A DNA stretch of 64,000 nucleotides from Variovorax davisae (GCF_030316845.1 NZ_JASZYS010000001.1:620001-684000); one strand, 5' to 3'; counted from the stretch's first letter, positions 46,326 to 56,245 are shown. The notes: generated by a model from the sequence alone, not told the origin. Translations and numbers: made by a program.

Positions 46326-47414
46326 TCATGCTTTCTTGGCGAACTGCCAGGCCATCTCGGCCATCGGCCGCGCGCCGCGGCCCGACGCCACGGCCTGTTC
46401 GCTCGATGCGGTGCCGGCTTCGACCCGCTTGGCGATCCCTTGCAGGATCGCGGCGATGCGGAACATGTTGTAGGCCAGGTAGAAGTTCCAGTCCGGTGCC
46501 AGCGCCTCGGGCGTCGTGAGCCCGGTGCGGTCGCAGTAGCGGCGGATGTAGTCGCTTTCGGTCGGGATGCCCAGGCTCTTCAGGTCGAGGCCGCCGACTC
46601 CGCGCGACATCGCGTGCGGAATGTGCCAGGCCATGCAGTGGTAGCTGAAGTCGGCGAGCGGGTGGCCGAGCGTGGACAGTTCCCAGTCGAGCACCGCGAT
46701 CGCGCGTGGCTCGGTGGCATGGAACATCAGGTTGTCGAGCCGGAAGTCGCCGTGCACGATCGACGTCATCGATTCGTCGCGCGCGCTGGCCGGGATGTGG
46801 GCCGGCAGCCATTCCATCAGGCGGTCCATCTCGGGGATCGGCTGCGTCACCGAGGCCACGTACTGCTTGCTCCAGCGGCCGATCTGGCGCTCGAAATAGT
46901 TGCCGGGCTTGCCGTAGTCGGCCAGTCCGCGCTCGGCGAACTTGACCGTGTGCAGGGCGGCGATGACGCGGTTCATCTCGTCGTAAATGGCCGCGCGGGT
47001 CGCGTTGTCCGTGCCGGGCAGCGACTGGTCCCAGAGCACCCGGCCCGCCATGAACTCCATCACGTAGAAGGCGCGGCCGATGATGGATTCGTCCTCGCAC
47101 AGGCAGTACATGCGCGGCACCGGCACGTCGGTGCCGGCCAGCCCGCTCATGACCTTGAACTCGCGCTCGACCGCATGCGCCGAAGGCAGCAGCTTGGCCA
47201 CCGGGCCCGGCTTGGCGCGCATCACGTAGCTTTGCGACGGCGTCAGGAGCTTGTAGGTCGGGTTCGATTGCCCGCCCTTGAACATCTCGACGGTGAGCGG
47301 GCCCTGGAAGCCCTCGAGGTTCTTTTCGAGCCAAGCGGTCAGGGCGGCGATGTCGACCTGGTGCTGTTGCGAGACGGCACGCGTGCCGACGAAATTGTCG
47401 AAGTCCTGGGTCAT
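46326..47414 (-). CDS. phosphotransferase family protein (ACAD10/11 kinase-half homologue)
   Basis: 362 aa with the aminoglycoside-phosphotransferase fold. N-terminal [13 protein letters not shown], then [16 protein letters not shown] and [19 protein letters not shown], are hallmarks of the ACAD10/11 kinase domain. The Brenner motif [12 protein letters not shown] and the DFG-like [15 protein letters not shown] supply the catalytic and metal Asp residues. Such kinases (for example LvaA of the levulinate pathway) phosphorylate 4-hydroxyacyl-CoA. The acyl-CoA dehydrogenase gene follows after 46 bp. It is not an antibiotic resistance gene. Confidence 0.85.
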   Translation of the reverse strand: MTQDFDNFVGTRAVSQQHQVDIAALTAWLEKNLEGFQGPLTVEMFKGGQSNPTYKLLTPSQSYVMRAKPGPVAKLLPSAHAVEREFKVMSGLAGTDVPVPRMYCLCEDESIIGRAFYVMEFMAGRVLWDQSLPGTDNATRAAIYDEMNRVIAALHTVKFAERGLADYGKPGNYFERQIGRWSKQYVASVTQPIPEMDRLMEWLPAHIPASARDESMTSIVHGDFRLDNLMFHATEPRAIAVLDWELSTLGHPLADFSYHCMAWHIPHAMSRGVGGLDLKSLGIPTESDYIRRYCDRTGLTTPEALAPDWNFYLAYNMFRIAAILQGIAKRVEAGTASSEQAVASGRGARPMAEMAWQFAKKA

Positions 47415-47423
47415 GTCTCTTCT

Positions 47424-48146
47424 TTATTGGTCATCGGCTTCGGAGATCCGCATCAGTGCGGCGCGGTCGAGCACCACCAGGCCGCCCGATTCGATGCGGA
47501 TCGCCTCCTCGCGCTCCATCGCCTTGAGTTCCTGGTTGACGCGCTGGCGCGAGGCGCCGAGCAACTGGGCGAGCTCTTCCTGCGCCAGGTGCAGGCCGAT
47601 GCGCATCTGGCTGCCGTCCGCCAGGTTGGGCACCCCGTAGCTGCGCACCAGATGGATCAGCTGCTTGGCCAGCCGCGCCCGCAGGGGCAGGGTGTTGAGG
47701 TCCTCGACCAGCCCGAACAGCTGCCGGATGCGCCGCGCCTGCAGCCGCATCAGCGCTTCGTAGAGCTCGACGTGGTTCGACAGGATCTTCTGGAAGTCGG
47801 CCCGCGCCACGCAAAGGATCGTCGAGTCGCCATGCGCGTAGGCATCGTGCGTGCGCCGGTCGCCGTCGAAGATCGCCACGTCGCCGAACCAGATGCCCGG
47901 CTCGACGTAGGTCAGCGTGACCTGCTTGCCCGACACCGCCGTCGAGCTCACGCGCACCGCCCCCTTGGCGCAGGCGATCCACTGTTCGGGCGGATCGCCG
48001 CGAGCGGCGATCAACTCGCCGTCCTTGTAGCGTTTGACGAAGGCACATCGGAGGATGTCGTGGCGCAGAGAGGGTGAAAGGGATGAGAACCAGCGACCAC
48101 CGTTGATCGCTTCACGTTCTTCGATGGTAAGAATGGGGTCGTCCAT
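47424..48146 (-). CDS. Crp/Fnr family transcriptional regulator
   Basis: 240 aa from ATG 48146. An N-terminal cyclic-nucleotide-type beta-barrel (about 25-135; VTLTYVEPGIWFGDVAIFDG) is joined by the long dimer helix to a winged helix-turn-helix (about 165-230; LAQEELAQLLGASRQRVNQE). There are no N-terminal Fe-S cysteines, so it is not an Fnr-type oxygen sensor. It lies inside the acyl-CoA cluster, 9 bp from the kinase gene, and may regulate it. The effector is unknown. Confidence 0.88.
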   Translation of the reverse strand: MDDPILTIEEREAINGGRWFSSLSPSLRHDILRCAFVKRYKDGELIAARGDPPEQWIACAKGAVRVSSTAVSGKQVTLTYVEPGIWFGDVAIFDGDRRTHDAYAHGDSTILCVARADFQKILSNHVELYEALMRLQARRIRQLFGLVEDLNTLPLRARLAKQLIHLVRSYGVPNLADGSQMRIGLHLAQEELAQLLGASRQRVNQELKAMEREEAIRIESGGLVVLDRAALMRISEADDQ

Positions 48147-48201
48147 GGACTGTCCTGTCGGTGACTGAAAGGCAAGGGCTTGTCGCGCGAGCGACCGGCG
48201 C

Positions 48202-48981
48202 TCATTGGTAGCGCGGCGTTTCCTTGGCGAGGAAGGCCGCGATGCCGATGCCGGCGTTGGCATGGTGCAGGTTGCGCACGAAGTGGTCGCGCTCCTGCGC
48301 CAGCTGCGACACCAGCGTCGCGCCGCGGGAGTCGCTGAGCAGCTCCTTGATGCTGGCGAGTGCGTTCGGCGCCCGCGCATTGAGCTTGGCCGCCAGCGCC
48401 AACGCGGCCGCCAGCGCCTGCCCGCTCTCGGTCAGCTGGTTGACCAGCCCGAGCTCATGCAGCCGCGCCGGTTCCAGCCGCTCGCCCTGCATCAGCCATT
48501 CGCTCGCCAGTTGGCGCGGCAGCGCCCGCGCCAGGTGCCAGCTCAGGCCGCCGTCCGGCGACAGGCCGACGTTGCTGTACGAGGCGGCGAACACCGCGTC
48601 GCGCGCCGACACCACGAAGTCGCAGGCCAGTGCCAGCGAAAAGCCGGCCCCGGCCGCCGCACCCTCGACCGCCGCGATGACCGGCTTCGGAAAGGTGCGG
48701 ATCGTGTCGATCCAGGCATGGAGCGCCTCGATGCTCTCGGCCTGCACCGAGGGCTCGCGGTCGCGGTTGGCCGACAGGCGCTGCAGCGAGCCGCCGGCGC
48801 AGAACCACTTGCCTTCGCCGACGATCACGACGCTCTTGATCTCCTGGCTGCTTTCGGCGCCGTTCAGCGCCTCGACACCGGCGGCGTACATCTCGGGGCC
48901 CAGTGCGTTGCGCATCGAGGGATTGGAGAGGGTCAGCACCATCGTGCCCCCCTCGCTGGTGCTCTTCAGTTCTGCGGTCAT
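48202..48981 (-). CDS. enoyl-CoA hydratase/isomerase family protein
   Basis: 259-aa crotonase-fold enzyme, probably hydrating 2-enoyl-CoA in beta-oxidation. The oxyanion-hole strands are at KWFCAGGSLQRL and EGAAAGAGFSLALACDF. SNVGLSPDGGLSWHLARALP is the region where the catalytic Glu sits in hydratases; here Asp-Gly-Gly is found instead, as in some isomerase or PaaG-like members. The substrate is uncertain. The gene is followed by the Crp/Fnr regulator gene after 55 bp. Confidence 0.88.
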   Translation of the reverse strand: MTAELKSTSEGGTMVLTLSNPSMRNALGPEMYAAGVEALNGAESSQEIKSVVIVGEGKWFCAGGSLQRLSANRDREPSVQAESIEALHAWIDTIRTFPKPVIAAVEGAAAGAGFSLALACDFVVSARDAVFAASYSNVGLSPDGGLSWHLARALPRQLASEWLMQGERLEPARLHELGLVNQLTESGQALAAALALAAKLNARAPNALASIKELLSDSRGATLVSQLAQERDHFVRNLHHANAGIGIAAFLAKETPRYQ

Positions 48982-48992
48982 GGCTTGCTTGG

Positions 48993-50513
48993 TTACTCTT
49001 CGGGGTGGGTGAGGCTGAGGCCAAGGGCGCCGCGGCGGCGCAGCCAGGGGCTCGGGCGGTAGCGCGGATCGCCGTAGACGGTCTGCAGGTTGAACAGGAC
49101 TTCGAGCATGTTGGTCGGGCCGTACAGGTCACCCATGGCCAGCGGGCCCTGCGGATAGCCCAGGCCGAGGCGCACCGCCAGGTCGAGGTCGGCCGGCGAG
49201 CAGACGCCCTGCTGGCACATGTCGGACGCGATGTTGACGATGGTCGCCACCACGCGCTGGGTGACGAAGCCGCCGCTGTCGCGGATCACGCTGACGGCCT
49301 TGCCGTCGCTCGCGAACAACGCGTGGGCGGCGTCGCGCATGTCGCGCCGGGTCGCCGGATTGGTCGCCAGCACGCGGCGCTTGGTGGCGGCATCGTCCAC
49401 CATGAGGTCGATGCCCACGGTGCGGGTGGCGTCGAGGCGTTCGACCGCGGCCACCGTGGTGACGTCGAAGCCGAGCGGCGCGACCAGGATCAGCGCCGCG
49501 GCGGAGGGCGCGGCGCCACTCTCCAGTGGTGCCCCCAGTGCATGCACCAGGCGCAGCAGTTCGGGGCGCCGGGCCGCGCGTGGCGACACCCAGACTGGCG
49601 GCAGGGCGTCGACCTTCGGCACCGGCGGCTCCGGCATCGGCTCCTGGTTGCCTTCGGGATAGCGGTAGAAGCCGGCGCCTGACTTGCGTCCCAGGGCCCC
49701 CGCGGCCACCCGCTGCGCGGCGATCGGGCTCGGCCGGTAGCGCGGCTCCTCGTAGTACTGGCGGTAGATTGACTCCATCACCGGGTGGGAGACGTCGAGC
49801 CCGGTCAGGTCGAGCAGCTCGAAGGGGCCGAGCCTGAAGCCGGCCTGGTCCTTGAGGATGCGGTCGATGGTCGCGAAGTCGGCCACGCCTTCGCCGGCGA
49901 TGCGCAGCGCCTCGGTGCCGTAGCCGCGACCGGCGTGGTTGACGATGAAGCCCGGCGTGTCCTTGGCCTGGACCGCGCTGTGGCCCATCTGCGCCGCGTA
50001 GCCGGCCAGTCGGATGCAGACCTCGGGCTCCGTCTTGAAGCCGGCCACGACCTCGACCACCTTCATCAGCGGGACCGGATTGAAGAAGTGGAAGCCGGCC
50101 ATCCGCCCCGGCTGCCTCAATGCGGTCGCGATCGCCGTGACCGACAGCGACGAGGTGTTGGTGACCAGCGTGGCCGACGGCGAGACCACGGCCTCGAGTT
50201 CGCGGAACAGCTGGCGCTTGATTTCGAGGTCCTCGACGACGGCCTCGATCACCAGGTCGCAGCCCGCCAGCGCTTGCACCGAATCCGCGGCTTGCACCCG
50301 GGCGGCCAGGGCGTCGCGCCCGGCGGCGTCGAGCTTGCCTTTTTCGTGTAGCTTCTGCCACTGCGCGAGGAGGGCCTCGCGCCCGCGCGCCGCCGCGCCT
50401 TCGAAGCTGTCGAGCAGCAGCACCTGGCTTCCGGCTTGCGCCGCGATCTGGGCGATGCCTCGGCCCATGGCACCGGCGCCGATGACGCCGACGTTGGAAA
50501 AGTTCACGGTCAT
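48993..50513 (-). CDS. 3-hydroxyacyl-CoA dehydrogenase (PaaH-like)
   Basis: It oxidises 3-hydroxyacyl-CoA with NAD+, the third step of beta-oxidation or of phenylacetate degradation. It is 506 aa from ATG 50513. The Rossmann loop is GVIGAGAMGRGIAQ. EAVVEDLEIKRQLF, TNTSSLSVT and GFHFFNPVPLMKVVEVV (catalytic His) follow, with two 3HCDH C-terminal domains, as in PaaH. No paa genes are here, so it probably belongs to the acyl-CoA cluster. It is the first gene of the minus-strand run and diverges from the fimV-like gene. Confidence 0.92.
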   Translation of the reverse strand: MTVNFSNVGVIGAGAMGRGIAQIAAQAGSQVLLLDSFEGAAARGREALLAQWQKLHEKGKLDAAGRDALAARVQAADSVQALAGCDLVIEAVVEDLEIKRQLFRELEAVVSPSATLVTNTSSLSVTAIATALRQPGRMAGFHFFNPVPLMKVVEVVAGFKTEPEVCIRLAGYAAQMGHSAVQAKDTPGFIVNHAGRGYGTEALRIAGEGVADFATIDRILKDQAGFRLGPFELLDLTGLDVSHPVMESIYRQYYEEPRYRPSPIAAQRVAAGALGRKSGAGFYRYPEGNQEPMPEPPVPKVDALPPVWVSPRAARRPELLRLVHALGAPLESGAAPSAAALILVAPLGFDVTTVAAVERLDATRTVGIDLMVDDAATKRRVLATNPATRRDMRDAAHALFASDGKAVSVIRDSGGFVTQRVVATIVNIASDMCQQGVCSPADLDLAVRLGLGYPQGPLAMGDLYGPTNMLEVLFNLQTVYGDPRYRPSPWLRRRGALGLSLTHPEE

Positions 50514-50563
50514 TTGATAATTGTCTCTCTGTGGTTCATCGGTCCTGACCCTCGTGTCAGAAT

Positions 50564-52810
50564 GTGTCAACTTTCGATTGCTATTTGCTGCCCATTTTGC
50601 AATTCCCACGCCTCGCGGCGAGCCTGCTGATTGTCGGCTTTGCCCTTGATTCTTACGCCTTGACGATCGGTCGGCCCCAAGGAGCCGTCTGGATCGGCAA
50701 GCCGATGGACGTGGCGATTCCGCTGTCACTCGACGGCGTCGACGCGGGCGGGTCGCTCTGCCTCGAGGCCGACGTGCTGCAGGGCGACAGCCCGATGCCC
50801 GACCGGCGCGTGACTGTATCGTTCGAGCAGGGCGCCGGTGGCGCCCGCATGCGGGTGCGCTCCACCGTGCCGATCGAGGAGCCGGTGGTCACGCTGAACG
50901 TGCGTGCCGGCTGCGACCTGAAGTCCACGCGCCACTACGTGCTGCTGGCCGATGTGCCGGTCGATGCCGCCTTGCCCGCAGTGGCGGCGCCGTCGATGCG
51001 TCCGTTCCCCGAGTCCGCGCCGCTGCCGCGGCCGGTGGCGCGGGCAGTGCCCCGCAGCACGGCGGGCGATGGCGGCGTGTCCGGGTCGGAGGGCGCCAGC
51101 CCACCGCCGGCCCCGCGCCGCAGCAACCCGCCGCCGCCACGCCCACCGGCGGCCGCCGAGGATGTGCCGCCGCGGCCGCGGCGCTCTCCCGCGGCCGAAG
51201 CCGCTGCCGCCGCCAGACGCACGGCAGCCGCGGTGCCTGCCCCCGCCACACGCGTCACGCCGCCGCCGTCGCCACCCGCCGCCGCCGAAGCCGCGCCACG
51301 CGAGGCCGGCGCCGGACGGCCGCGACTGCAGGTGGAGGCGCTGGAGCCCGCGCCGGCGCGGGCCGGCAACCTGAGGGCGACGCCCGAACTGAACCTGCCC
51401 GACGCGCCGGACCCGGTCCGCCGGGCGGCCGCTGCCGCGCTCTGGAATGCGCTCGATCCCGCCGCCGAAGAAGCGCAGCGCGAGGCCAAGCGCGCCAAGG
51501 ACACGGACGCCGCGCTGGCCGCATTGCGCGAGCAGGCCGCGCAGAACCAGCGCACCCTGCTCGAGATGCGCAGCGAACTGGCCCAGGCGCGCGAAAGCCG
51601 CTACGCCAATCCGCTGGTCTACGCCCTCGCGGCGCTGCTGTTGCTGGCCTTGATCGGCATGTTCATGCTGTGGCGCCTGGCGCGCCGCGCGAGCGCTCCG
51701 GCCTGGTGGAGAGAAGCGCCGCCGGGCGTGGGCGACCCGCGCCGGCCGCGCCCGCACGGCGGCCTGCTCGACGACGAGATGGACCTGGACTCAGAGCCGC
51801 CCCGCAGCCGGCGCAGCGTCGGCCCCAGGACCTTCGGGCCGACGCCGTTCGCGCCGCTCGCGCCGGACGACGACGACCTCGACAGCGGCCCGCACGCGCC
51901 GCTGCCGCACCCGGCCCAGCTGGCCGAAGGCACCCCGGTGCGGCCGGTCAACACCGAAGAGCTGTTCGACGTCCAGCAGCAATCCGATTTCTTCCTGTCG
52001 CTGGGCCAGCACGACCAGGCGATCGCGGTCCTGCGCGAGCACATCGCCGCCAATCCCGGCACCAGTGCGCTGGCCTATCTCGATCTGCTGCGGATCTTCC
52101 ATTCGCTCGAACGCGAGGACGACTACACGCGGCTGGCCCAGGACTTCGAACGCGTCTTCAATGCCGATGTGCCGTCCTTCGCCCACTTCACCGACACCGG
52201 CAAGGGCCTGGAGCACTACCGCGGTGCGCTGGCGCGCATCGAGGCGCTGTGGCCCGCGCCCGGGACCCTGGCGCTGATCGAGGAGCTGGTGTTCCGCAAG
52301 CCCGGCCACAACGACGATGGCGCCTTCGACCTGGCGGCCTACCAGGAGCTGCTGCTGCTCTATTCGGTGGCCAAGGAAGTCATCGATCCCGCCAGCGCGC
52401 CGCCCGCGGCCTACGGGCCCCATGCCTTCGCCGACACCCTCGTGCGCGAGGACCCGCCGACCGCGACCGCCCCGCTGGACACCGAACCGGCGCCGCCGGC
52501 GATCGCCGAAGGCCCGGTGCTGCCGCCCTCCATCTACGGCTCGATCGATCAAGGCATGCAGCATGAAACGGTGATGGATCCGGAGGCGCAGTTGTCGCCG
52601 GCCGCGCCGGCCCCGACCGTTCGGCCGGCGGTGCTGCCCGATCTGGAGATGGACCTCGGCGCCTTCGACAAGACGGCCTACGAGACGATGCCCAGTCCGA
52701 TCGAGCCGGCCAAGGCGCCGACGCCCTCGAACGATCCGCACGTGATCGACTTCGAACTGTTCGATCCGAGCACCGAAGCGGAAATCGCCCCGCGACCGAT
52801 CAAGCGCTGA
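50564..52810 (+). CDS. FimV-like inner-membrane hub protein
   Basis: 748 aa from GTG 50564 (start uncertain). After a signal-like hydrophobic stretch (about 16-32) the secreted N-terminal domain begins IGRPQGAVWIGKPMDVAIPL, the FimV N-terminal pattern. A long Pro/Ala/Arg-rich linker (about 140-270), a short coiled coil (about 300-345) and one membrane helix (about 348-368) follow. The cytosolic part has an acidic linker and TPR-like helices (QQSDFFLSLGQHDQAIAVLREH). No LysM motif is seen. FimV proteins organise type IV pili and pole functions. Convergent with the MFS gene, overlapping it by 11 bp. Confidence 0.78.
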   Translation: MSTFDCYLLPILQFPRLAASLLIVGFALDSYALTIGRPQGAVWIGKPMDVAIPLSLDGVDAGGSLCLEADVLQGDSPMPDRRVTVSFEQGAGGARMRVRSTVPIEEPVVTLNVRAGCDLKSTRHYVLLADVPVDAALPAVAAPSMRPFPESAPLPRPVARAVPRSTAGDGGVSGSEGASPPPAPRRSNPPPPRPPAAAEDVPPRPRRSPAAEAAAAARRTAAAVPAPATRVTPPPSPPAAAEAAPREAGAGRPRLQVEALEPAPARAGNLRATPELNLPDAPDPVRRAAAAALWNALDPAAEEAQREAKRAKDTDAALAALREQAAQNQRTLLEMRSELAQARESRYANPLVYALAALLLLALIGMFMLWRLARRASAPAWWREAPPGVGDPRRPRPHGGLLDDEMDLDSEPPRSRRSVGPRTFGPTPFAPLAPDDDDLDSGPHAPLPHPAQLAEGTPVRPVNTEELFDVQQQSDFFLSLGQHDQAIAVLREHIAANPGTSALAYLDLLRIFHSLEREDDYTRLAQDFERVFNADVPSFAHFTDTGKGLEHYRGALARIEALWPAPGTLALIEELVFRKPGHNDDGAFDLAAYQELLLLYSVAKEVIDPASAPPAAYGPHAFADTLVREDPPTATAPLDTEPAPPAIAEGPVLPPSIYGSIDQGMQHETVMDPEAQLSPAAPAPTVRPAVLPDLEMDLGAFDKTAYETMPSPIEPAKAPTPSNDPHVIDFELFDPSTEAEIAPRPIKR

Positions 52811-53972
52811 AGGCGGGCGCGCGGCGCTGCGCACGGTCGACCGCCATGCTCAACCCGATCGCCAGCAGCACGGTGACCAGGCCGACCCAGTTCATCCAGG
52901 CGGTGGCGTCGTGGGCCAGCAGCCAGCCTCCGGCCGCCGCGCCCACCGCCTGGCCGACATAGATGCCGGAACTGTTCAGTGCCACCGAGCCCGGCGCCAG
53001 CGCGGGCGAGAGCGAGACCAGCCGCGCCTGCTGGGCCGAATTGGTGGCGAAGCAACCCAGGCCCCAGGGCACCAGGATCAGCGCCAGTGTCGCGAAGCTG
53101 ACCGCCAGCGGCCACAGCAGCAGGCTGAGCGCGATCAGCACCGTGGTGACCAGCACCATGCGGGCCGCCCCGAGGCGGTCGATGTAGCGGCTCACGGCCA
53201 TGTTGCCCAGCAGGCCGCAGAGGCCGAACCAGCCCCACAGCAGGCCCATCTGCGTCGCATCGGCGCCCAGGCTCTCGCGCACGATCGGCGCGAAGTAGCT
53301 GAACAGCACGAACTGGCCGGCGCCCTGCAGCGCCGTGACGCAGACCACGCCCATCAGCAGCGGGCTTCGGAGGACGCTGCCCCAGGCCGCGCGCGACAGC
53401 GCCGCGGGGCGGATGCCGGTGGGCAGCTGGCGCCAGATCCAGGCCGCGCTCACCACCGACAGCGCGGCAATCACCCCGAAGGCCGCCCGCCAGCCGAAGT
53501 GCCCGCCGACCAGCGCGCCGATCGGCAGGCCCAGCACCGAGGCCATCGACCAGCCGAGGAAGACGAAGGTGACGGCGCGGCCGCGCTGCTCGGCCGGCAC
53601 CAGCAGCCCGGCGCAGGCTGCGGCCTGCGCGGTGAAGACCGCCGGCGCGACGACCGTCAGCATGCGCACCAGCAGCAGGCTGCCGAAGTTCGGCATCAGC
53701 GTTGCCAGCAGGTGGCCGGCGGCATACCAGAGCATGGTGAAGGCGAGCAGCCGGCGGCGATCCCAGCCGGCAACCCAGGCTGCCAGCAGCGGGGCGCCGA
53801 GGCACATGACGATCGCACCGGCGGTGATCAGCTGGCCGGCGGCGGCCGCGCCGACCTGCAGCGACTGGCTCAGCTCGTTGAGCGTGCCCGGCACCACCAT
53901 CACGCCGGTGCCGATCACGAAATTGCCTGCCAGCAAGGCCCACAAGGTGGCCGGCAGCGCAGGCCGGCTCAA
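52800..53972 (-). CDS. MFS transporter
   Basis: 390 aa with 12 predicted membrane helices. The loop after helix 2 carries a weak motif A (AGWDRRRLLAF), and helix 5 has GLPIGALVGGHFGWR, typical of drug/proton or sugar-efflux antiporters (DHA1-like). The substrate is unknown. The start is TTG 53972, sharing TTGA with the stop of the upstream dehydrogenase, so the two are translationally coupled. Its 3' end overlaps the fimV-like gene by 11 bp. Confidence 0.87.
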   Translation of the reverse strand: MSRPALPATLWALLAGNFVIGTGVMVVPGTLNELSQSLQVGAAAAGQLITAGAIVMCLGAPLLAAWVAGWDRRRLLAFTMLWYAAGHLLATLMPNFGSLLLVRMLTVVAPAVFTAQAAACAGLLVPAEQRGRAVTFVFLGWSMASVLGLPIGALVGGHFGWRAAFGVIAALSVVSAAWIWRQLPTGIRPAALSRAAWGSVLRSPLLMGVVCVTALQGAGQFVLFSYFAPIVRESLGADATQMGLLWGWFGLCGLLGNMAVSRYIDRLGAARMVLVTTVLIALSLLLWPLAVSFATLALILVPWGLGCFATNSAQQARLVSLSPALAPGSVALNSSGIYVGQAVGAAAGGWLLAHDATAWMNWVGLVTVLLAIGLSMAVDRAQRRAPAFSA

Positions 53973-54976
53973 CGACGGACCTGCAGTGCGCCAGGATTGA
54001 CGATGTTGGTCGGGTTGCCCTTGATGAAGCTCACGACGTTGTCGAAAGCCTGGCCGAAATACATCTCGTAGCTGTCCTGCTCGACATAGCCGATGTGCGG
54101 CGTGCAGATGCAGTTCTCGAGCCGCAGCAGCGCGTGGCCCTGCAGCGGCGGTTCGCTCTCGAAGACGTCGATGGCGGCCAGCCCGGGCCGGCCGCGGTTC
54201 AGGGCTGCCAGCAAGGCGTCCTGTTCGACCAGTTCGGCGCGCGAGGTGTTGACGAACAGCGCGGTCGGCTTCATGCGCGACAGGTCTTCGAGCGTCACCA
54301 GGCCGCGCGTCTCGTCGCTCAGCCGCAGGTGCACCGACAGCACGTCGGCGGCGGCGAAGAAGGCTTCGCGGTTGGGTGCCACCTGGAAGCCGTCGGAGCG
54401 CGCCTTGGCGCAGCTCTGCTCACGTCCCCAGATCACGACCTGCATGCCGAAGGCCTGGCCATAGCGCGCCACCAGCTGGCCGATGCGCCCATAGCCCCAG
54501 ATGCACAGGGTCTTGCCCTTGAGCACCGAGCCGAGGCCGAAGTTCGGCGGCATCGACGCCGACTTGAGGCCGGCCTGCTGCCAGGCGCCATGCTTGAGAT
54601 TGCTGATGTACTGGGGCAGGCGCCGCATCGCGGCCATGATCAGCGCCCAGGTGAGCTCGGCCGGCGCCAGCGGCGAGCCCGACCCCTCGGCGACGGCGAT
54701 GCCCTGCTCGGTACAGGCGTTGATGTCGATATGCCCGCCGGCCCGGCCGGTCTGCGAGATCAGCTTGAGCTTGGGCAGCTTCTCGATCAACTGCCTGGTG
54801 ATCTGGGTGCGCTCGCGGATCAGCACGATCACGTCGGCGTCCTTGAGCCGGACCGACAGCTGGCCGATGCCCTTGACCGTGTTCGTGTAGACCTTGGCCG
54901 CGTAGGCGTCGAGCTTGGCGGCGCAGTTGAGCTTGCGCACGGCATCCTGATAGTCGTCGAGGATCACAATGTTCAT
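53969..54976 (-). CDS. D-2-hydroxyacid dehydrogenase family protein
   Basis: 335-aa NAD(P)-dependent oxidoreductase of the PGDH/formate-dehydrogenase fold. The Rossmann loop is IWGYGRIGQLVARYG. The catalytic Arg is in VNTSRAELV, Glu in IDVFESEPP and His in CTPHIGYVE. The exact substrate is unknown. The partner MFS gene, coupled through TTGA, may export or import the related acid, which is inference from pairing. Confidence 0.9.
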   Translation of the reverse strand: MNIVILDDYQDAVRKLNCAAKLDAYAAKVYTNTVKGIGQLSVRLKDADVIVLIRERTQITRQLIEKLPKLKLISQTGRAGGHIDINACTEQGIAVAEGSGSPLAPAELTWALIMAAMRRLPQYISNLKHGAWQQAGLKSASMPPNFGLGSVLKGKTLCIWGYGRIGQLVARYGQAFGMQVVIWGREQSCAKARSDGFQVAPNREAFFAAADVLSVHLRLSDETRGLVTLEDLSRMKPTALFVNTSRAELVEQDALLAALNRGRPGLAAIDVFESEPPLQGHALLRLENCICTPHIGYVEQDSYEMYFGQAFDNVVSFIKGNPTNIVNPGALQVRR

Positions 54977-55036
54977 GGCATGCCATTGTGCCTTGCACGA
55001 ACGGCATGCTGGGCCAGCCGGACGACTTTGTGTCGT

Positions 55037-55384
55037 TCAGTGCAGGTGGGCGACCTGCGGCAGCGTCTGGGCGGCCTCCAGCGCGACCAGCCGGTCGAGT
55101 TCGGCGCAGACATCGGCCATCCGCCCCGAGATCACCATGCGGCCGGCGGCGCGGCCTGGCTGCTGGGCGTCGACCATGCGGACGACGCGCAGCGGGCGCG
55201 CCGCGGCCCCCGCGGCGGCGACCGGACCGGCGGCGCCTTGGCGCAGCGGGCAGCTCGGGCGGATGCCGACGTAGCGCAGACCCGACGACATCGCCCGGCT
55301 CGAGCGGCGCCGGGGCATCCAGCGGTCGGCCAGCGATTGCAGCGGCGTCAGAAAGTCAGCGATGCTGAGGAGAGCGATTCCCAT
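55037..55384 (-). CDS. hypothetical protein
   Basis: 115 aa, basic and Ala/Arg-rich in the middle (about 45-85), with a more ordered C-terminal end (MADVCAELDRLVALEAAQ). No known domain. Support for it being real comes from TGGAG five bases before ATG 55384 and a clean frame. It lies between lexA and the dehydrogenase gene. The function is unknown. Confidence 0.5.
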   Translation of the reverse strand: MGIALLSIADFLTPLQSLADRWMPRRRSSRAMSSGLRYVGIRPSCPLRQGAAGPVAAAGAAARPLRVVRMVDAQQPGRAAGRMVISGRMADVCAELDRLVALEAAQTLPQVAHLH

Positions 55385-55532
55385 GTGAACTCCAGATAAG
55401 TCAGAGGTTGAACACAGGCAGGATTGCTTTCATCGGCCAGGACAGGGTGATGGCTCTTCGCCATACGCCCGCCACCTGTCGCGGCCGGACCGGGTGCGCA
55501 CGCGGGACCGCATGCGCGAATGGAAGCTGGGC

Positions 55533-56207
55533 CTACATCAGCATCGTGTTGCGGATCAGGCCGACCGCCAGTCCTTCGATCTCGAAGGGCTCGCCAGGCT
55601 GGACCACGATGGTGGGGTAGTCGGGGTTCTCGGCATGCAGCTCGATGACCTGCTTGTTGCGCTTGAGACGCTTGACCGTGACCTCGTCGCCGAGGCGGGC
55701 CACCACGATCTGCCCGTTGCGGGCTTCCTTGGTGGACTGGACTGCCAGCAGGTCGCCATCCATGATGCCGGCGTCGCGCATGGACATGCCGCGCACCTTG
55801 AGCAGGTAGTCGGGCTGGCGCTGGAAGAGGGTGTTCTCGACGTAGTAGGTCTGGTCGACGTGTTCCTGGGCCAGGATGGGCGAACCGGCCGCCACGCGGC
55901 CGATCAGGGGCAGCGCCAGCTGCGCCATGCCGGGCAGCGAGAGCGAGAACTGGTTGTTGCGTGATTCGTTGAGGGAGCGCAGGGCGTCGCCCTTGAGCCG
56001 GATGCCGCGGGACGTGCCGCTGACCAGCTCGATGACGCCCTTGCGGGCCAGCGCCTGCAAGTGCTCTTCGGCCGCGTTGGCCGACTTGAAGCCGAGCTCG
56101 GCGGCGATCTCGGCCCGGGTGGGCGGCGCGCCGGTGCGGGCGATGGCACTCTGGATCAAATCGAGGATCTGCTGCTGGCGGGCTGTAAGCTTGACGGCGA
56201 ACTGCAT
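55533..56207 (-). CDS. lexA: SOS repressor LexA
   Basis: It represses DNA-damage genes and cleaves itself when RecA is activated. It is 224 aa. The N-terminal winged helix ([13 protein letters not shown], then [23 protein letters not shown]) binds DNA. The cleavage site is Ala107-Gly108 in GRVAAGSP. The Ser142 (RGMSM) and Lys179 (EVTVKRL) dyad is intact. AGGAG precedes the ATG by five bases. Two SOS boxes upstream indicate autorepression. It diverges from the asparaginase gene. Confidence 0.98.
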   Translation of the reverse strand: MQFAVKLTARQQQILDLIQSAIARTGAPPTRAEIAAELGFKSANAAEEHLQALARKGVIELVSGTSRGIRLKGDALRSLNESRNNQFSLSLPGMAQLALPLIGRVAAGSPILAQEHVDQTYYVENTLFQRQPDYLLKVRGMSMRDAGIMDGDLLAVQSTKEARNGQIVVARLGDEVTVKRLKRNKQVIELHAENPDYPTIVVQPGEPFEIEGLAVGLIRNTMLM

Positions 56208-56226
56208 GTGGGCTCCTGTGGAGGCA

Positions 56227-56242
56227 CTGGCTAAACGTCCAG
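56227..56242 (-). promoter_or_regulatory. LexA box 2 of the lexA promoter
   Basis: CTGG-N8-CCAG, a perfect inverted repeat of the half-site, lies 19 bp upstream of the lexA ATG and three bases from the next box. It is downstream of the likely transcription start, so it may act as a roadblock site. Confidence 0.65.
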
Positions 56243-56245
56243 TAC

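Noticed and set aside
46326..47414. Aminoglycoside resistance gene
   Set aside because: It has the APH fold, but the flanking motifs and the acyl-CoA dehydrogenase partner place it in the ACAD10/11-type metabolic kinases.
51080..51320. Repeat-like CCGCC-rich tract
   Set aside because: It encodes the Pro/Ala/Arg linker of the FimV-like protein. Low complexity, not a CRISPR or tandem-repeat locus.
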